A program made the position numbers and the translations under genes. A stretch of DNA of 45,715 nt from Dehalococcoidales bacterium (lineage in GTDB: Bacteria; Chloroflexota; Dehalococcoidia; Dehalococcoidales; UBA5760): assembly GCA_021161775.1 (NCBI GenBank), contig JAGGZY010000031.1, forward strand, positions 1 through 45,715, given 5' to 3'. This document shows positions 10,880 to 20,276 of this stretch, piece after piece; the first letter of the stretch is position 1, and every line of letters begins with the position of its first letter. A model generated the notes under the pieces. The model worked only from the letters and a program-made list of their open reading frames with translations. It made no database searches and was not told where the DNA came from.

Positions 10880-12460
10880 ATGTTACCTGAGAGCCGAGAG
10901 AGGAGCTGGAAATTGGACGAAGTTGCCTTAAGAATGATTAATGTTAATAAGTCCTTTGGAGGGGTGCAGGTATTAAGAGATGTTTGCTTCGATGTGCGTA
11001 AGGGTGAGGTTCACGCTCTCGTTGGCCAGAATGGGGCGGGTAAGAGTGTGTTGATGAAAACCCTGATGGGGGTGCACCGACCCGATAGTGGGGAGTATAT
11101 TGTCAGTGGTGAGAGGGTTAAATTTAATAACCCCGCTGAGGCGCAACGAAACCGAGTTTCTATGGTCTATCAGGAGTTTGGTCTGGTAAAGAGCATTAGT
11201 GTTACCGAAAACATCCTTATGGGCCGGTTACCCTCAAGCCGAGGTATGATAAGGTGGAACCGAGCTCGGCAGGAAGCTGCTGAGGTGCTGGAAAGATTGG
11301 GAAGTGAGATTTCCCCTCGGGCTATTGTCGAAGACTTGATAGTCGCTGACCAGCAGGAGGTGGAAATTGCCCGGGCGTTGTCATATGACCCCGTGGTGTT
11401 TATTATGGATGAGCCGTCAGCCGCCCTATCATTTGACGAGATTAAGCATCTATACGAATTGGTCAATGTGCTGCGCGATAGAGGTGTTGCCATTATCTAC
11501 ATAACCCACAAACTGGACGAGGTCTTTGACCTTGCCAATAGAGCCACCATTATCCGGGATGGAAGTATCGTCGGTACCTATAACATCTCAGAGCTTGATG
11601 TCTCCATGCTGGCGGAAAAGATGACCGGGATGCGTATTAGTGCTGATATCCACCGTACCGATGTATATAAAAAGCCTAAGAAGAACATACTTGAGCTCAA
11701 GAACTTTACTGCTCCTCGTCAGTTTTTCGATATTAACCTGACAGTGGGCGAAGGGGAAATTGTTGGTGTTGCTGGACTTATTGGTGCCGGTAAAACTGAG
11801 CTCGGCAAGGCAATCTTTGGTGCCCTGCCTAGACTCAAGCTGGTAACCGGGGAATATACATTTGAGGGTAAAACGGTGGATGTTAAGACCCTCACCCCGA
11901 ATAAAGCTAAGGAGATGGGGGTTGGTTTTGTAGCTGAGGACCGTCAGGCAGAAGGCATCATCGCTGAGCAATCAGTACTGTTTAACATGATTCTACCCGC
12001 TTTCCGGAGGGTAATTAAAGGTTTTGTTATCATCGGTAGTTTGGCCAAAAAGTTAGCGATGAGTATTATCAAGGATGTTAGCCTTCGTCCCCCTGACCCA
12101 AGCCGGCTAGTAAAGAACCTGAGTGGCGGTAATCAACAGAAGGTGGTTATTGGTAAGTGGCTAGCTGCCGAATCGAAGCTGCTCATTCTGGACGAGCCTA
12201 CCCGCGGGGTTGATGTTGGAGCTCGTGAGGAAATCTACGATGTAATGCGTGAGCAGGCTAAGAAGAGAAAGCTGGGGGTGCTGCTCTTCTCATCTGACCT
12301 CAGAGAGATTATGCTAGCCTCCGACCGAATTATAGTGATGCGTTTCGGTAGGATTATTGCAGAACGGTTGCCCAACCAGACCTCCGAGAAGCAGTTGGTT
12401 CACCTTGTCCTGGGGGAGAAGGAAGAAGCTGGGGGAACCGAAACAGTAAGCGCTGCTTAA
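10880..12460 (+). CDS. Sugar/nucleoside-type (RbsA/YufO-like) ABC transporter ATP-binding protein, two NBDs
   Basis: Walker A GQNGAGKS, first-NBD MDEPSAALS, second NBD GLIGAGKTELGKAIFG, NLSGGNQQKVVIGKWL, LDEPTRGVDVGA. Confidence 0.9.
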   Translation: MLPESRERSWKLDEVALRMINVNKSFGGVQVLRDVCFDVRKGEVHALVGQNGAGKSVLMKTLMGVHRPDSGEYIVSGERVKFNNPAEAQRNRVSMVYQEFGLVKSISVTENILMGRLPSSRGMIRWNRARQEAAEVLERLGSEISPRAIVEDLIVADQQEVEIARALSYDPVVFIMDEPSAALSFDEIKHLYELVNVLRDRGVAIIYITHKLDEVFDLANRATIIRDGSIVGTYNISELDVSMLAEKMTGMRISADIHRTDVYKKPKKNILELKNFTAPRQFFDINLTVGEGEIVGVAGLIGAGKTELGKAIFGALPRLKLVTGEYTFEGKTVDVKTLTPNKAKEMGVGFVAEDRQAEGIIAEQSVLFNMILPAFRRVIKGFVIIGSLAKKLAMSIIKDVSLRPPDPSRLVKNLSGGNQQKVVIGKWLAAESKLLILDEPTRGVDVGAREEIYDVMREQAKKRKLGVLLFSSDLREIMLASDRIIVMRFGRIIAERLPNQTSEKQLVHLVLGEKEEAGGTETVSAA

Positions 12461-12489
12461 ATTACTTCCTTAATAAATATAGATTAAGG

Positions 12490-12542
12490 CTGCTGAGGGT
12501 TAGCATCTTGAAAATAGGCTGGCTCTCAGTAGTTTTGTTTTT
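12490..12542 (+). terminator. Possible Rho-independent terminator after the ABC ATPase
   Basis: ctgctgag (12490-12497) can pair with ctcagtag (12525-12532), followed by TTTTGTTTTT. The large loop weakens the call. Confidence 0.35.
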
Positions 12543-13122
12543 CAGAAGATAAATCCGTTATCAATTGCTGCCCGCTGGTAAAAGCCTGATGTAATAATTC
12601 AGGGCGCTTGGATATTGCTCCCTTCTTATCTATTCCCGAGAACAGCAACCCCCCGGCATAGGTTATATCCAGCACCCGAAATATTACCTTTACTGTAGCT
12701 AGTGCCGGCTCAAACATATTAGCTGCTCGCTGTCCCCCCACCGCAATAAATAATCCCTTTCTCGGCCGTTGATTTCCCAGCGGGGGCAGATTAAGCTGAT
12801 ATTTGCTTACCCATAGTGCCTGACAGCGGTCAATCATTGCCTTCATCGGGGCGGTTACCCCCATAAATTGCACCGGCGATGCTAGCACTATTCGGTCAGC
12901 TTGCTTCAGCTCTCGGTAAATCATTCGCATATCGTCCTCTATTACACACCTTCCTGTCTCCTGGCAGCCATCACAGTGCTGGCAGGGGGTAATCTTGAGG
13001 TCGTTAAGAATAATGATCTTTGTCTCTGCCCCGCGACTGGCGGCTCCTCTCATTACCTCGTTAAGTAGCAGGTCGGTATTCCCTCCTCGCCGCGGACTGC
13101 CAGCAATACCGAGCACCCTCAT
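12526..13122 (-). CDS. NADPH-dependent FMN reductase / iron-sulfur flavoprotein-like
   Basis: MRVLGIAGSPRRGGNTDLLL flavodoxin-like P-loop; CQHCDGCQETGRC cysteine cluster. Confidence 0.85.
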   Translation of the reverse strand: MRVLGIAGSPRRGGNTDLLLNEVMRGAASRGAETKIIILNDLKITPCQHCDGCQETGRCVIEDDMRMIYRELKQADRIVLASPVQFMGVTAPMKAMIDRCQALWVSKYQLNLPPLGNQRPRKGLFIAVGGQRAANMFEPALATVKVIFRVLDITYAGGLLFSGIDKKGAISKRPELLHQAFTSGQQLITDLSSEKQNY

Positions 13123-13589
13123 TTCTGCCTTCCCTCGATACCGTTCAGGATAGCTGCTTCCCGGGCTGCCATATGTTGCTTCAGCTCCGGGGTTTCATCC
13201 CCATACCCCAGCAGATGAAGTACTCCATGAATGATAAGAATAGTTACCTCTCGCTCTATAGAATGCCCTCTCTCCGCTGCCTGAATGGCGGCTTGAGGGT
13301 AGGAGACAATTACCTCGCCGAGGTGAAGCGCACCGTCGGGGGGTAATACAAAAGGGGGGTCTTCCCCAGCTGGAAGCATCGCGAAGGCAATTACATCGGT
13401 GGGTCGGTCCCGACCCAGATAGTTCCGATTTAGCTTCTGTATCCCCGGCTGGTCGGTAATAACCAGACTAAGCTCAGCCTCAGGACTGATATGCTGTGCC
13501 ACTAGGACCCGCTGCGCGATATCCCGCAGCCGGTTTACCTGAAGGCAAGTCTTAAATTGATCGTCAATTGAAATATCAATCTCCATCAA
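13119..13589 (-). CDS. ybeY: Endoribonuclease YbeY
   Basis: YLGRDRPTDVIAFAM, HGVLHLLGYGDETPE metal-binding motif. ATG at 13586 is a more likely start than the TTG at 13589. Confidence 0.93.
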   Translation of the reverse strand: MMEIDISIDDQFKTCLQVNRLRDIAQRVLVAQHISPEAELSLVITDQPGIQKLNRNYLGRDRPTDVIAFAMLPAGEDPPFVLPPDGALHLGEVIVSYPQAAIQAAERGHSIEREVTILIIHGVLHLLGYGDETPELKQHMAAREAAILNGIEGRQK

Positions 13590-13662
13590 AATAATAGTAA
13601 CATAAATATGCCTGATGATAGATTAAGTAGCAAGCCAGCTTTCACTTTATATGATTAACTAT

Positions 13663-13668
13663 TATAAT
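13663..13668 (+). promoter_or_regulatory. -10 hexamer TATAAT upstream of the probable fhs start
   Basis: TATAAT at 13663-13668; weak -35. It lies inside the first codons of the ORF-track call. Confidence 0.4.
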
Positions 13669-13719
13669 AAGACAGGTTTTAGATTACCGGCAACTAGAAA
13701 TCAGATGAAGGGGGTCCCA

Positions 13720-15483
13720 GTGCCTTACAACCCAGTAAAGATGACGGACTGGCAGATTGCTGAAGCCGCTGAAGCCAAGATGCCTACCCCTGACCAGTGG
13801 CGGGAGAAACTACATCTAGAAAAGGACGAGATAATCCCCTACGGGAGGGTAGCTAAGCTCGATTTTATGAAAATACTCGACCGCCTCAAGGATAAGCCCG
13901 ATGGTAAATATATTGAGGTCACTGCCATAACTCCTACCCCACTGGGGGAAGGGAAAAGTACCACTGCCTGCGGGCTGATAGAGGGGCTGGGCAAGCGAGG
14001 ACTGAATGTCGGTGGCTGTCTCCGCCAGCCTTCAGGAGGTCCTACCATGAACATCAAGGGAACGGCTGCCGGTGGGGGTAACGCCTTGCTTATCCCCCTA
14101 ACCGAATTCTCGATGGGGCTTACTGGAGATATTAACGATATTACCAACGCCCATAATCTGGCGATGGTTGCTCTTACTGCCAGAATGCAACACGAGCGTA
14201 ACTATAATGACGAGCAACTGGCTCGGCTCAGCGGGATGCGGCGTCTGGATATCGACCCTACTCGGGTAGAGATGGGCTGGGTAATGGATTTCTGTGTCCA
14301 GAGCTTGCGTAATATTATTATTGGTATTGGCGGCCGTCGTGATGGCTATATGATGTCATCCCGGTTTGGTATTTCGGTAAGCTCCGAGCTGATGGCAATA
14401 CTCTCTATCGTCCGTGACCTGACTGACCTGAGGCAACGGCTGGATAATATTACCGTTGCCTTTGATAAACGAGGCAACCCGATTACCACCGCCGACCTGG
14501 AGGTGGGGGGGGCTATGGCGGCCTGGATGCACAATACCATTAACCCTACCCTGTGTTCTACGGTAGAGTACCAACCGCTAATGGTGCATGCCGGGCCATT
14601 TGCCAATATCGCCGTTGGCCAATCCTCTATCATTGCTGACCGTGTCGGACTGAAGCTGTTTGATTATCATATTACCGAGAGCGGTTTTGGCGCCGATATC
14701 GGCTTTGAGAAGTTCAGTAATGTTAAGTGCCGCTTAAGCGGCCTCAGGCCTCAGGTATCGGTGCTTACCACCACCATTCGGGCGCTGAAGATGCACGGCG
14801 GGGGACCTAAGGTGATTGCCGGACTGCCTCTGGATGATACCTACACTAAAGAGAACCTAGAGTTCCTCGAGAAGGGACTGCCCAATATGAGCCACCATAT
14901 TAATATCATCAAGGCATCCGGTATCAACCCGGTAGTATGTATTAACCGCTTTAGCAGTGATACTGAGGCTGAGATTGCTATGGTGAGGCGAGCTGCTGAA
15001 GCAGCTGGGGCACGCTGTGCTGTATCTACCCACTGGGCTAATGGTGGCGACGGTGCCTTGGAGCTGGCTGATGCTGTTAAGGACGCCAGTGAAGAAGACA
15101 ATGGGTTTAACTACCTGTACCCGATGGAGATGAAACTACGGGAGCGGGTGGACCGGATAGCCAGGATGGTCTACGGCGCCGACGGGGTAAGCTGGTCACC
15201 GGAGGCTGAAGCCAAGGCTAAAATGCTGGAGGCTGACCCCAAATATAATGACTACGCCACGATGATGGTAAAGACTCACCTCTCGCTGAGTCACGACCCC
15301 TCCCTTAAGGGAGTGCCTCAAGGATGGACACTGCCTATCCGAGATGTGTTAATCTATTCCGGGGCTAAATTCCTCTGTCCCTGCGCCGGCAATATCAGCT
15401 TGATGCCGGGAACCTCATCCAGCCCAGCGTTTCGAAAGGTCGATATCGATGTAAACACTGGGAGGGTTACCGGGCTGTTCTAG
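13720..15483 (+). CDS. fhs: Formate--tetrahydrofolate ligase
   Basis: [46 protein letters not shown]. The ORF track opens at 13651, but AAGGGGG precedes an in-frame GTG at 13720. Confidence 0.93.
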   Translation: MPYNPVKMTDWQIAEAAEAKMPTPDQWREKLHLEKDEIIPYGRVAKLDFMKILDRLKDKPDGKYIEVTAITPTPLGEGKSTTACGLIEGLGKRGLNVGGCLRQPSGGPTMNIKGTAAGGGNALLIPLTEFSMGLTGDINDITNAHNLAMVALTARMQHERNYNDEQLARLSGMRRLDIDPTRVEMGWVMDFCVQSLRNIIIGIGGRRDGYMMSSRFGISVSSELMAILSIVRDLTDLRQRLDNITVAFDKRGNPITTADLEVGGAMAAWMHNTINPTLCSTVEYQPLMVHAGPFANIAVGQSSIIADRVGLKLFDYHITESGFGADIGFEKFSNVKCRLSGLRPQVSVLTTTIRALKMHGGGPKVIAGLPLDDTYTKENLEFLEKGLPNMSHHINIIKASGINPVVCINRFSSDTEAEIAMVRRAAEAAGARCAVSTHWANGGDGALELADAVKDASEEDNGFNYLYPMEMKLRERVDRIARMVYGADGVSWSPEAEAKAKMLEADPKYNDYATMMVKTHLSLSHDPSLKGVPQGWTLPIRDVLIYSGAKFLCPCAGNISLMPGTSSSPAFRKVDIDVNTGRVTGLF

Positions 15484-15564
15484 CATTACTTCTGAATCCC
15501 CTGAAGAAGCGTTAAATGCCCAGGAGATGTCTATTGAGAAGAAGTAATTTCACAGGAAGGGGAG

Positions 15565-16452
15565 ATGTCGGCTCAGATTATTAGTGGCACTGAAATTGCT
15601 AGACAAATTCGCCAAGAGCTAAGTCAGGAGATTGCTGAGCTTAAGGAAAGGCATCACCTTACCCCCGGTTTAGCCACACTACTGATGGGGGATGACCCGG
15701 CATCACAGATTTATGTTAATCAGAAGGGGAAAATCTCTCAGAGTCTAGGGATATACTCCGAGCGGTATGACTTACCTGCCACCACCAGTGAGGAGGAATT
15801 GCTCACCCTGATTGACCAATTAAATGGAAATTCCCGGATTCACGGTATTCTGGTTCAGTTACCCCTCCCACAGCATATCAATGAGACCAGCGTCCTCTGT
15901 GCTATTGACCCCGAAAAGGATGTTGACGGCTTCCACCCGATGAATCTAGGTAAGCTGATGCTGGGGAATCCAGCCTATCTGCCTTGTACCCCCTGCGGGA
16001 TACAACAGCTTCTGATAAGGTCGGGGATTAAGGTCGAGGGCGCTGAGGTAGTTATTGTTGGCCGCAGTAATATTGTGGGCAAACCAATGGCTAATATTCT
16101 TCTCCAGAAAAACCCGTGGGCTAATGCCACTGTTACTGTATGCCATAGCCTGAGCCGAGATATTTCCGTTCACACTCGAAGAGCTGATATACTAATTGTA
16201 GCTATCGGCAAACCAAAAACTATTACTGCTGATATGGTCAAGGAGGGGGTAGTGGTGATTGATGTTGGTGTTAATCGCATTGGGAAGACCGCTACCGGCA
16301 AATCCATTGTGGTAGGTGATGTTGATTTTGATACTGTCAAGCTGAAGGCACGAGCTATCACTCCGGTACCAGGAGGGGTTGGCCCAATGACAATAACTAT
16401 GCTGATGGCAAATACAATAACTGCTGCCAAACGAACTGCTGGATTAAGCTAG
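15565..16452 (+). CDS. folD: Bifunctional methylene-THF dehydrogenase/methenyl-THF cyclohydrolase
   Basis: GDDPASQIYVNQKGK, DGFHPMNLGKL, VVIVGRSNIVGKPMA, TPVPGGVGPMTI. Confidence 0.97.
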   Translation: MSAQIISGTEIARQIRQELSQEIAELKERHHLTPGLATLLMGDDPASQIYVNQKGKISQSLGIYSERYDLPATTSEEELLTLIDQLNGNSRIHGILVQLPLPQHINETSVLCAIDPEKDVDGFHPMNLGKLMLGNPAYLPCTPCGIQQLLIRSGIKVEGAEVVIVGRSNIVGKPMANILLQKNPWANATVTVCHSLSRDISVHTRRADILIVAIGKPKTITADMVKEGVVVIDVGVNRIGKTATGKSIVVGDVDFDTVKLKARAITPVPGGVGPMTITMLMANTITAAKRTAGLS

Positions 16453-16468
16453 TAAAGGAGACAGAGGG

Positions 16469-18661
16469 ATGATAACTACCTACGCTTATGGTTTCCCCAG
16501 GTTGGGGGTAAATAGAGAGTATAAACAATCTATTGAAAGCTACTGGAGACGAAAGATTTCGTCGTCTGAGCTTAGAGAGAACATTGATAAATTAGAGGCA
16601 ACGAGGCTAGCTACCTATGAGAAGTATGTTAATCGGTTCCCGGTGGGTGAGATGACCCTTTACGATAATATGGTGGATACCGCATTGATGCTGGGGTTAT
16701 ACCATTGCGATAACCTGGACGATTACTACAACTTGTGTATCGGCAAGAAGGCGTTAACCCTGACCAAGTGGTTTAATACTAACTATCACTACCTTGTCCC
16801 TGAGTTTGCTTCTCCTATCCCCAGATTCAGAGCAGCCTGGAATAAACCTAAGGAAGCCATTGCCAAATATAAGAAGGGCGTTCCCTATCTCATTGGGCCG
16901 TTTACCTTTCTCAAACTATCCACCGGGATTGCTAAGGAGAGATTTGGCGACTATCTGCTGGCTCTAGCCGAGGTTTATGCCGAGCTAATCAGCGACCTTG
17001 ATGAGGTACATATTGATGAACCGGCTCTGGTATGGGAACTCCCCCCTGCCGAGGTTCAGTTAATTAAGCTGGCTTACCAGAAGATGAGAGCTGCTAACTG
17101 TAAGATAAATCTCTTTACCTACTACGATTCGGTGGACTTTATGGAAGACCTTTATGAGCTACCGGTAGCCGCTATCGGGCTAGACATGATTAATGGCCAG
17201 GAGAATCTAAAGGCTATTAGAAAATATGGCTTTCCTGAGGATAAGACCCTAATCTGCGGGATAGTAAATGGCAGTAATGTCTGGCGAACCAATATTGAGT
17301 CGGCGGTAGCAACCCTAAACGAGCTATCCCGATATGCTAAAAGCATAGTGATTTCCAATGCCTCCCCCCTCTACCACCTTCCTATTACCATCGCGGCTGA
17401 GACCCTGGATAGAAGGCTCGCCGGTAGGCTGTCCTTTGCCGAGGAGAGGCTATATGAGCTAAAGCTGATTGCTCAAGTCTACGCCGGCAATCGGCAGGGT
17501 GTTGCCGAATGGAATAAGCAGGGTGTCCACTTTGATAGTGACCCGGGGGTCAAGGAGAGGATTAAGCATCTGAAGGATAGTGACTTCTCCAGGAGTATCC
17601 CTTACTCGGAGAGGGTCGTTAGTCAGCAGCAACGGCTAGCCCTGCCCCTCTTCCCGACCTCAACTATCGGCAGTTTCCCGCAAACCCCGGTGGTAAGGAA
17701 GAAACGAGCTGAGTTTAGAACCGGCAGGCTCTCCCAAGAAGACTATAATACCTTCATCCGACAGCAGATAGCACAACTGATAACGCTTCAGGAAGAGCTG
17801 GGGCTGGATGTATTCGTCCACGGGGAGTTTGAAAGGTCGGATATGGTAGAGTTCTTTGCCGAGAAGCTGAACGGCATCGCCACTACTCTTAAGGGATGGA
17901 TTATCTCCTATGGGACCAGAGTCTACCGCCCCCCCATAATCTATAGTGATGTTTCACGACCAAACCCGATGACTGTTGATGAGATTGCTTATGCTCAGAG
18001 CCTGACCCCGAAGCCGGTAAAGGGGATGCTTACTGGCCCGGTTACTATAATCGCCTGGAGTTTTGTTAGGGATGATATTCCGGTCTCTGAGATTGCTTAC
18101 CAGATAGCACTATGCTTACAGGATGAGATAAGGGATTATGAAGCCAACGGGATTAAGATAGTCCAGGTTGACGAACCCGCTTTCAGGGAGAAGGCTCCAT
18201 TAAAGAGGCGAGACTGGGACCAATACTTTAACTGGGCGGTAAAAGCCTTTCGACTGGCTTCCCAGGCTAAGCCCGAGACTCAGGTACAGACCCATATGTG
18301 TTATTCTGAGTTTGGCGATATTATCGACCGCATTAGCCAGATGGACTTTGACGTAATTACTATCGAAGCCTCAAGGAGCAGAGGAAATATTACGCGGGAC
18401 TTTATCGGGGGGAGTTTCGACCGACAGATAGGGCTAGGGGTCTGGGATATTCACTCGCCCCAAATTCCAAGCCCCGAGGATATGGCGGAGATTGTTACCC
18501 GAGCCCTAGAGGTGTTTCCTAAGGAGAACCTGTGGCTGAATCCTGATTGCGGACTAAAAACGAGACGCTGGGAAGAGGTAATACCATCACTAAAAAACCT
18601 CATTATCCTTGCTGGCAGACTAAGGAAGGGGGCTAGCAGCCTGAAAAATGCCACTGACTAG
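16469..18661 (+). CDS. metE: Cobalamin-independent methionine synthase
   Basis: PTSTIGSFPQT, VQVDEPAFRE, QTHMCYSEFGD and NPDCGLKTR zinc-site motifs. Confidence 0.93.
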   Translation: MITTYAYGFPRLGVNREYKQSIESYWRRKISSSELRENIDKLEATRLATYEKYVNRFPVGEMTLYDNMVDTALMLGLYHCDNLDDYYNLCIGKKALTLTKWFNTNYHYLVPEFASPIPRFRAAWNKPKEAIAKYKKGVPYLIGPFTFLKLSTGIAKERFGDYLLALAEVYAELISDLDEVHIDEPALVWELPPAEVQLIKLAYQKMRAANCKINLFTYYDSVDFMEDLYELPVAAIGLDMINGQENLKAIRKYGFPEDKTLICGIVNGSNVWRTNIESAVATLNELSRYAKSIVISNASPLYHLPITIAAETLDRRLAGRLSFAEERLYELKLIAQVYAGNRQGVAEWNKQGVHFDSDPGVKERIKHLKDSDFSRSIPYSERVVSQQQRLALPLFPTSTIGSFPQTPVVRKKRAEFRTGRLSQEDYNTFIRQQIAQLITLQEELGLDVFVHGEFERSDMVEFFAEKLNGIATTLKGWIISYGTRVYRPPIIYSDVSRPNPMTVDEIAYAQSLTPKPVKGMLTGPVTIIAWSFVRDDIPVSEIAYQIALCLQDEIRDYEANGIKIVQVDEPAFREKAPLKRRDWDQYFNWAVKAFRLASQAKPETQVQTHMCYSEFGDIIDRISQMDFDVITIEASRSRGNITRDFIGGSFDRQIGLGVWDIHSPQIPSPEDMAEIVTRALEVFPKENLWLNPDCGLKTRRWEEVIPSLKNLIILAGRLRKGASSLKNATD

Positions 18662-19388
18662 GCTGAATGTAAGATTGCTTGAGGTAACTCAGAATGCTAC
18701 TTCACTGATATATGCTGCCTTTAAGCAGTGCTACTCCACCGAATCGGCGGCTAATATATTCGAGACGGGGAAGAAGATGCCTGCTGAGGTGAGCCGATTC
18801 CTCAACCGAATGACGACGCTAAGCCATGATAGCCCCCTGGAGCATGTCAAATTTACCTTTGCTATCGAAGGGGTCTCTCGGGCGTTAACTCACCAGCTGG
18901 TAAGATATCGAGTCGCCTCCTATTCTCAGCAGAGTCAGCGGTATGTTAAAGGAACGAGTTTTAATTATATAATCCCCCCGCTAATTGAAAAGGACGAAGT
19001 GCTGAGGGCAGAATTCATTAAGACAATGGAGGCAATCCAGATTAGCTATAACCGGCTGCTAAGTCGGTTTAGCGAGAAAGGCATAACTGGCGAAACGGCA
19101 AATCAGGATGCCAGATTTGTGCTTCCTCAAGCCACTGAATCAAAAATTGTGGTCACTATGAACTGCCGAGAATTGCGGCATTTCTTTGAGGAGAGATGCT
19201 GCACCCGTGCCCAGTGGGAAATCAGGGAGCTGGCTAACCAGATGCTGGAGATATGTAAACGCGAGCTACCCATTATCTTCGCTAATGCTGGGCCGAAGTG
19301 TATCCGTCTGGGCTACTGCCCTGAGGGGAAGAGGTTTAGCTGTGGCCGCTTTCCGCTAAAGGAAACAGTAATAGGAGGAAAAATATGA
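18648..19388 (+). CDS. thyX: Flavin-dependent thymidylate synthase
   Basis: LTHQLVRYRVASYSQQSQRYV ThyX signature (RYR in place of the common RHR); overlaps the metE end. Confidence 0.93.
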   Translation: MPLTRLNVRLLEVTQNATSLIYAAFKQCYSTESAANIFETGKKMPAEVSRFLNRMTTLSHDSPLEHVKFTFAIEGVSRALTHQLVRYRVASYSQQSQRYVKGTSFNYIIPPLIEKDEVLRAEFIKTMEAIQISYNRLLSRFSEKGITGETANQDARFVLPQATESKIVVTMNCRELRHFFEERCCTRAQWEIRELANQMLEICKRELPIIFANAGPKCIRLGYCPEGKRFSCGRFPLKETVIGGKI

Positions 19389-20257
19389 TAAGAAAGATAA
19401 CCGATATTTTGAAGGAACAGGAACGAACCTACTCCTTTGAATTTTTCTTGCCCAAAACCGAGGCTGGAACCGAGAAACTGTTTCAAACTGCCAGCGAACT
19501 CAGGAAGCTAGCCCCGGATTTCTTCTCAGTAACCTATCGTGCTGGCGAAACCACCAAGTGGTTGACCACCGAGATTGTCAGCCGACTCCAGAAGCAGTTT
19601 GATGTTCCAACGATGCACCATCTTACCTGTGTAGGGCTCAACCGAGCAGAGCTAACCGCTATTATTAAGCGAATGAAGCAGGAGAATATCTGTAATGTCC
19701 TTGCCCTGCGTGGTGACCCTCCCCCGGGGGAGGAGCACTGGGTGCCGGCTCCTGATGAACTCAGCTATTGCTATCAGCTTATTGAGCTTATCCGTTCTAA
19801 TGATGGTTTCTTCAGTGTTGGGGTGGCTGGCTTCCCCGAAGGACATATTGATTGTCCCGATAAAGCCACTGACGCTAAATACCTGAAGATTAAGCTGGAT
19901 GCCGGCGCTGAATTTGTAATTACCCAGTTTTTCTTTGACACCAAAGACTACTTTGAATATGTAACCAGACTGCGGGAAATGGGCATTGCGGCACGAATTA
20001 TCCCTGGTATTCTACCTATCTCGGACTATCCCAAGCTGCTTCGTTTTTGCCGCAGTCTGGGGACCCCCGTTCCCCAGTATATCCATAGTATATTCCAACC
20101 ACTGGAGAATGATAGCGAGGCAACCTATCGGGCAGGGGTGAAACTGGCGGTTAAGCAATGTAATGAGTTACTCGATGGGGGCGCCCCGGGACTGCATTTC
20201 TATACCCTGAACCGGGTTGATCCTATCCGGGAAATCCTGAACAGCCTGAAACGCTAG
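19385..20257 (+). CDS. metF: 5,10-methylenetetrahydrofolate reductase
   Basis: SFEFFLPKTE, LALRGDPPPG, GAEFVITQFFFD; 4-nt overlap with thyX. Confidence 0.93.
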   Translation: MIRKITDILKEQERTYSFEFFLPKTEAGTEKLFQTASELRKLAPDFFSVTYRAGETTKWLTTEIVSRLQKQFDVPTMHHLTCVGLNRAELTAIIKRMKQENICNVLALRGDPPPGEEHWVPAPDELSYCYQLIELIRSNDGFFSVGVAGFPEGHIDCPDKATDAKYLKIKLDAGAEFVITQFFFDTKDYFEYVTRLREMGIAARIIPGILPISDYPKLLRFCRSLGTPVPQYIHSIFQPLENDSEATYRAGVKLAVKQCNELLDGGAPGLHFYTLNRVDPIREILNSLKR

Positions 20258-20276
20258 GCTAGATTGCTATCCGACG

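Noticed and set aside
11400-11460. First NBD of the ABC ATPase as catalytically degenerate
   Set aside because: Its signature region (LIVADQQEVEIARAL) departs from LSGGQ, but such divergence is usual in the first domain of RbsA-type ATPases; Walker A/B are intact.
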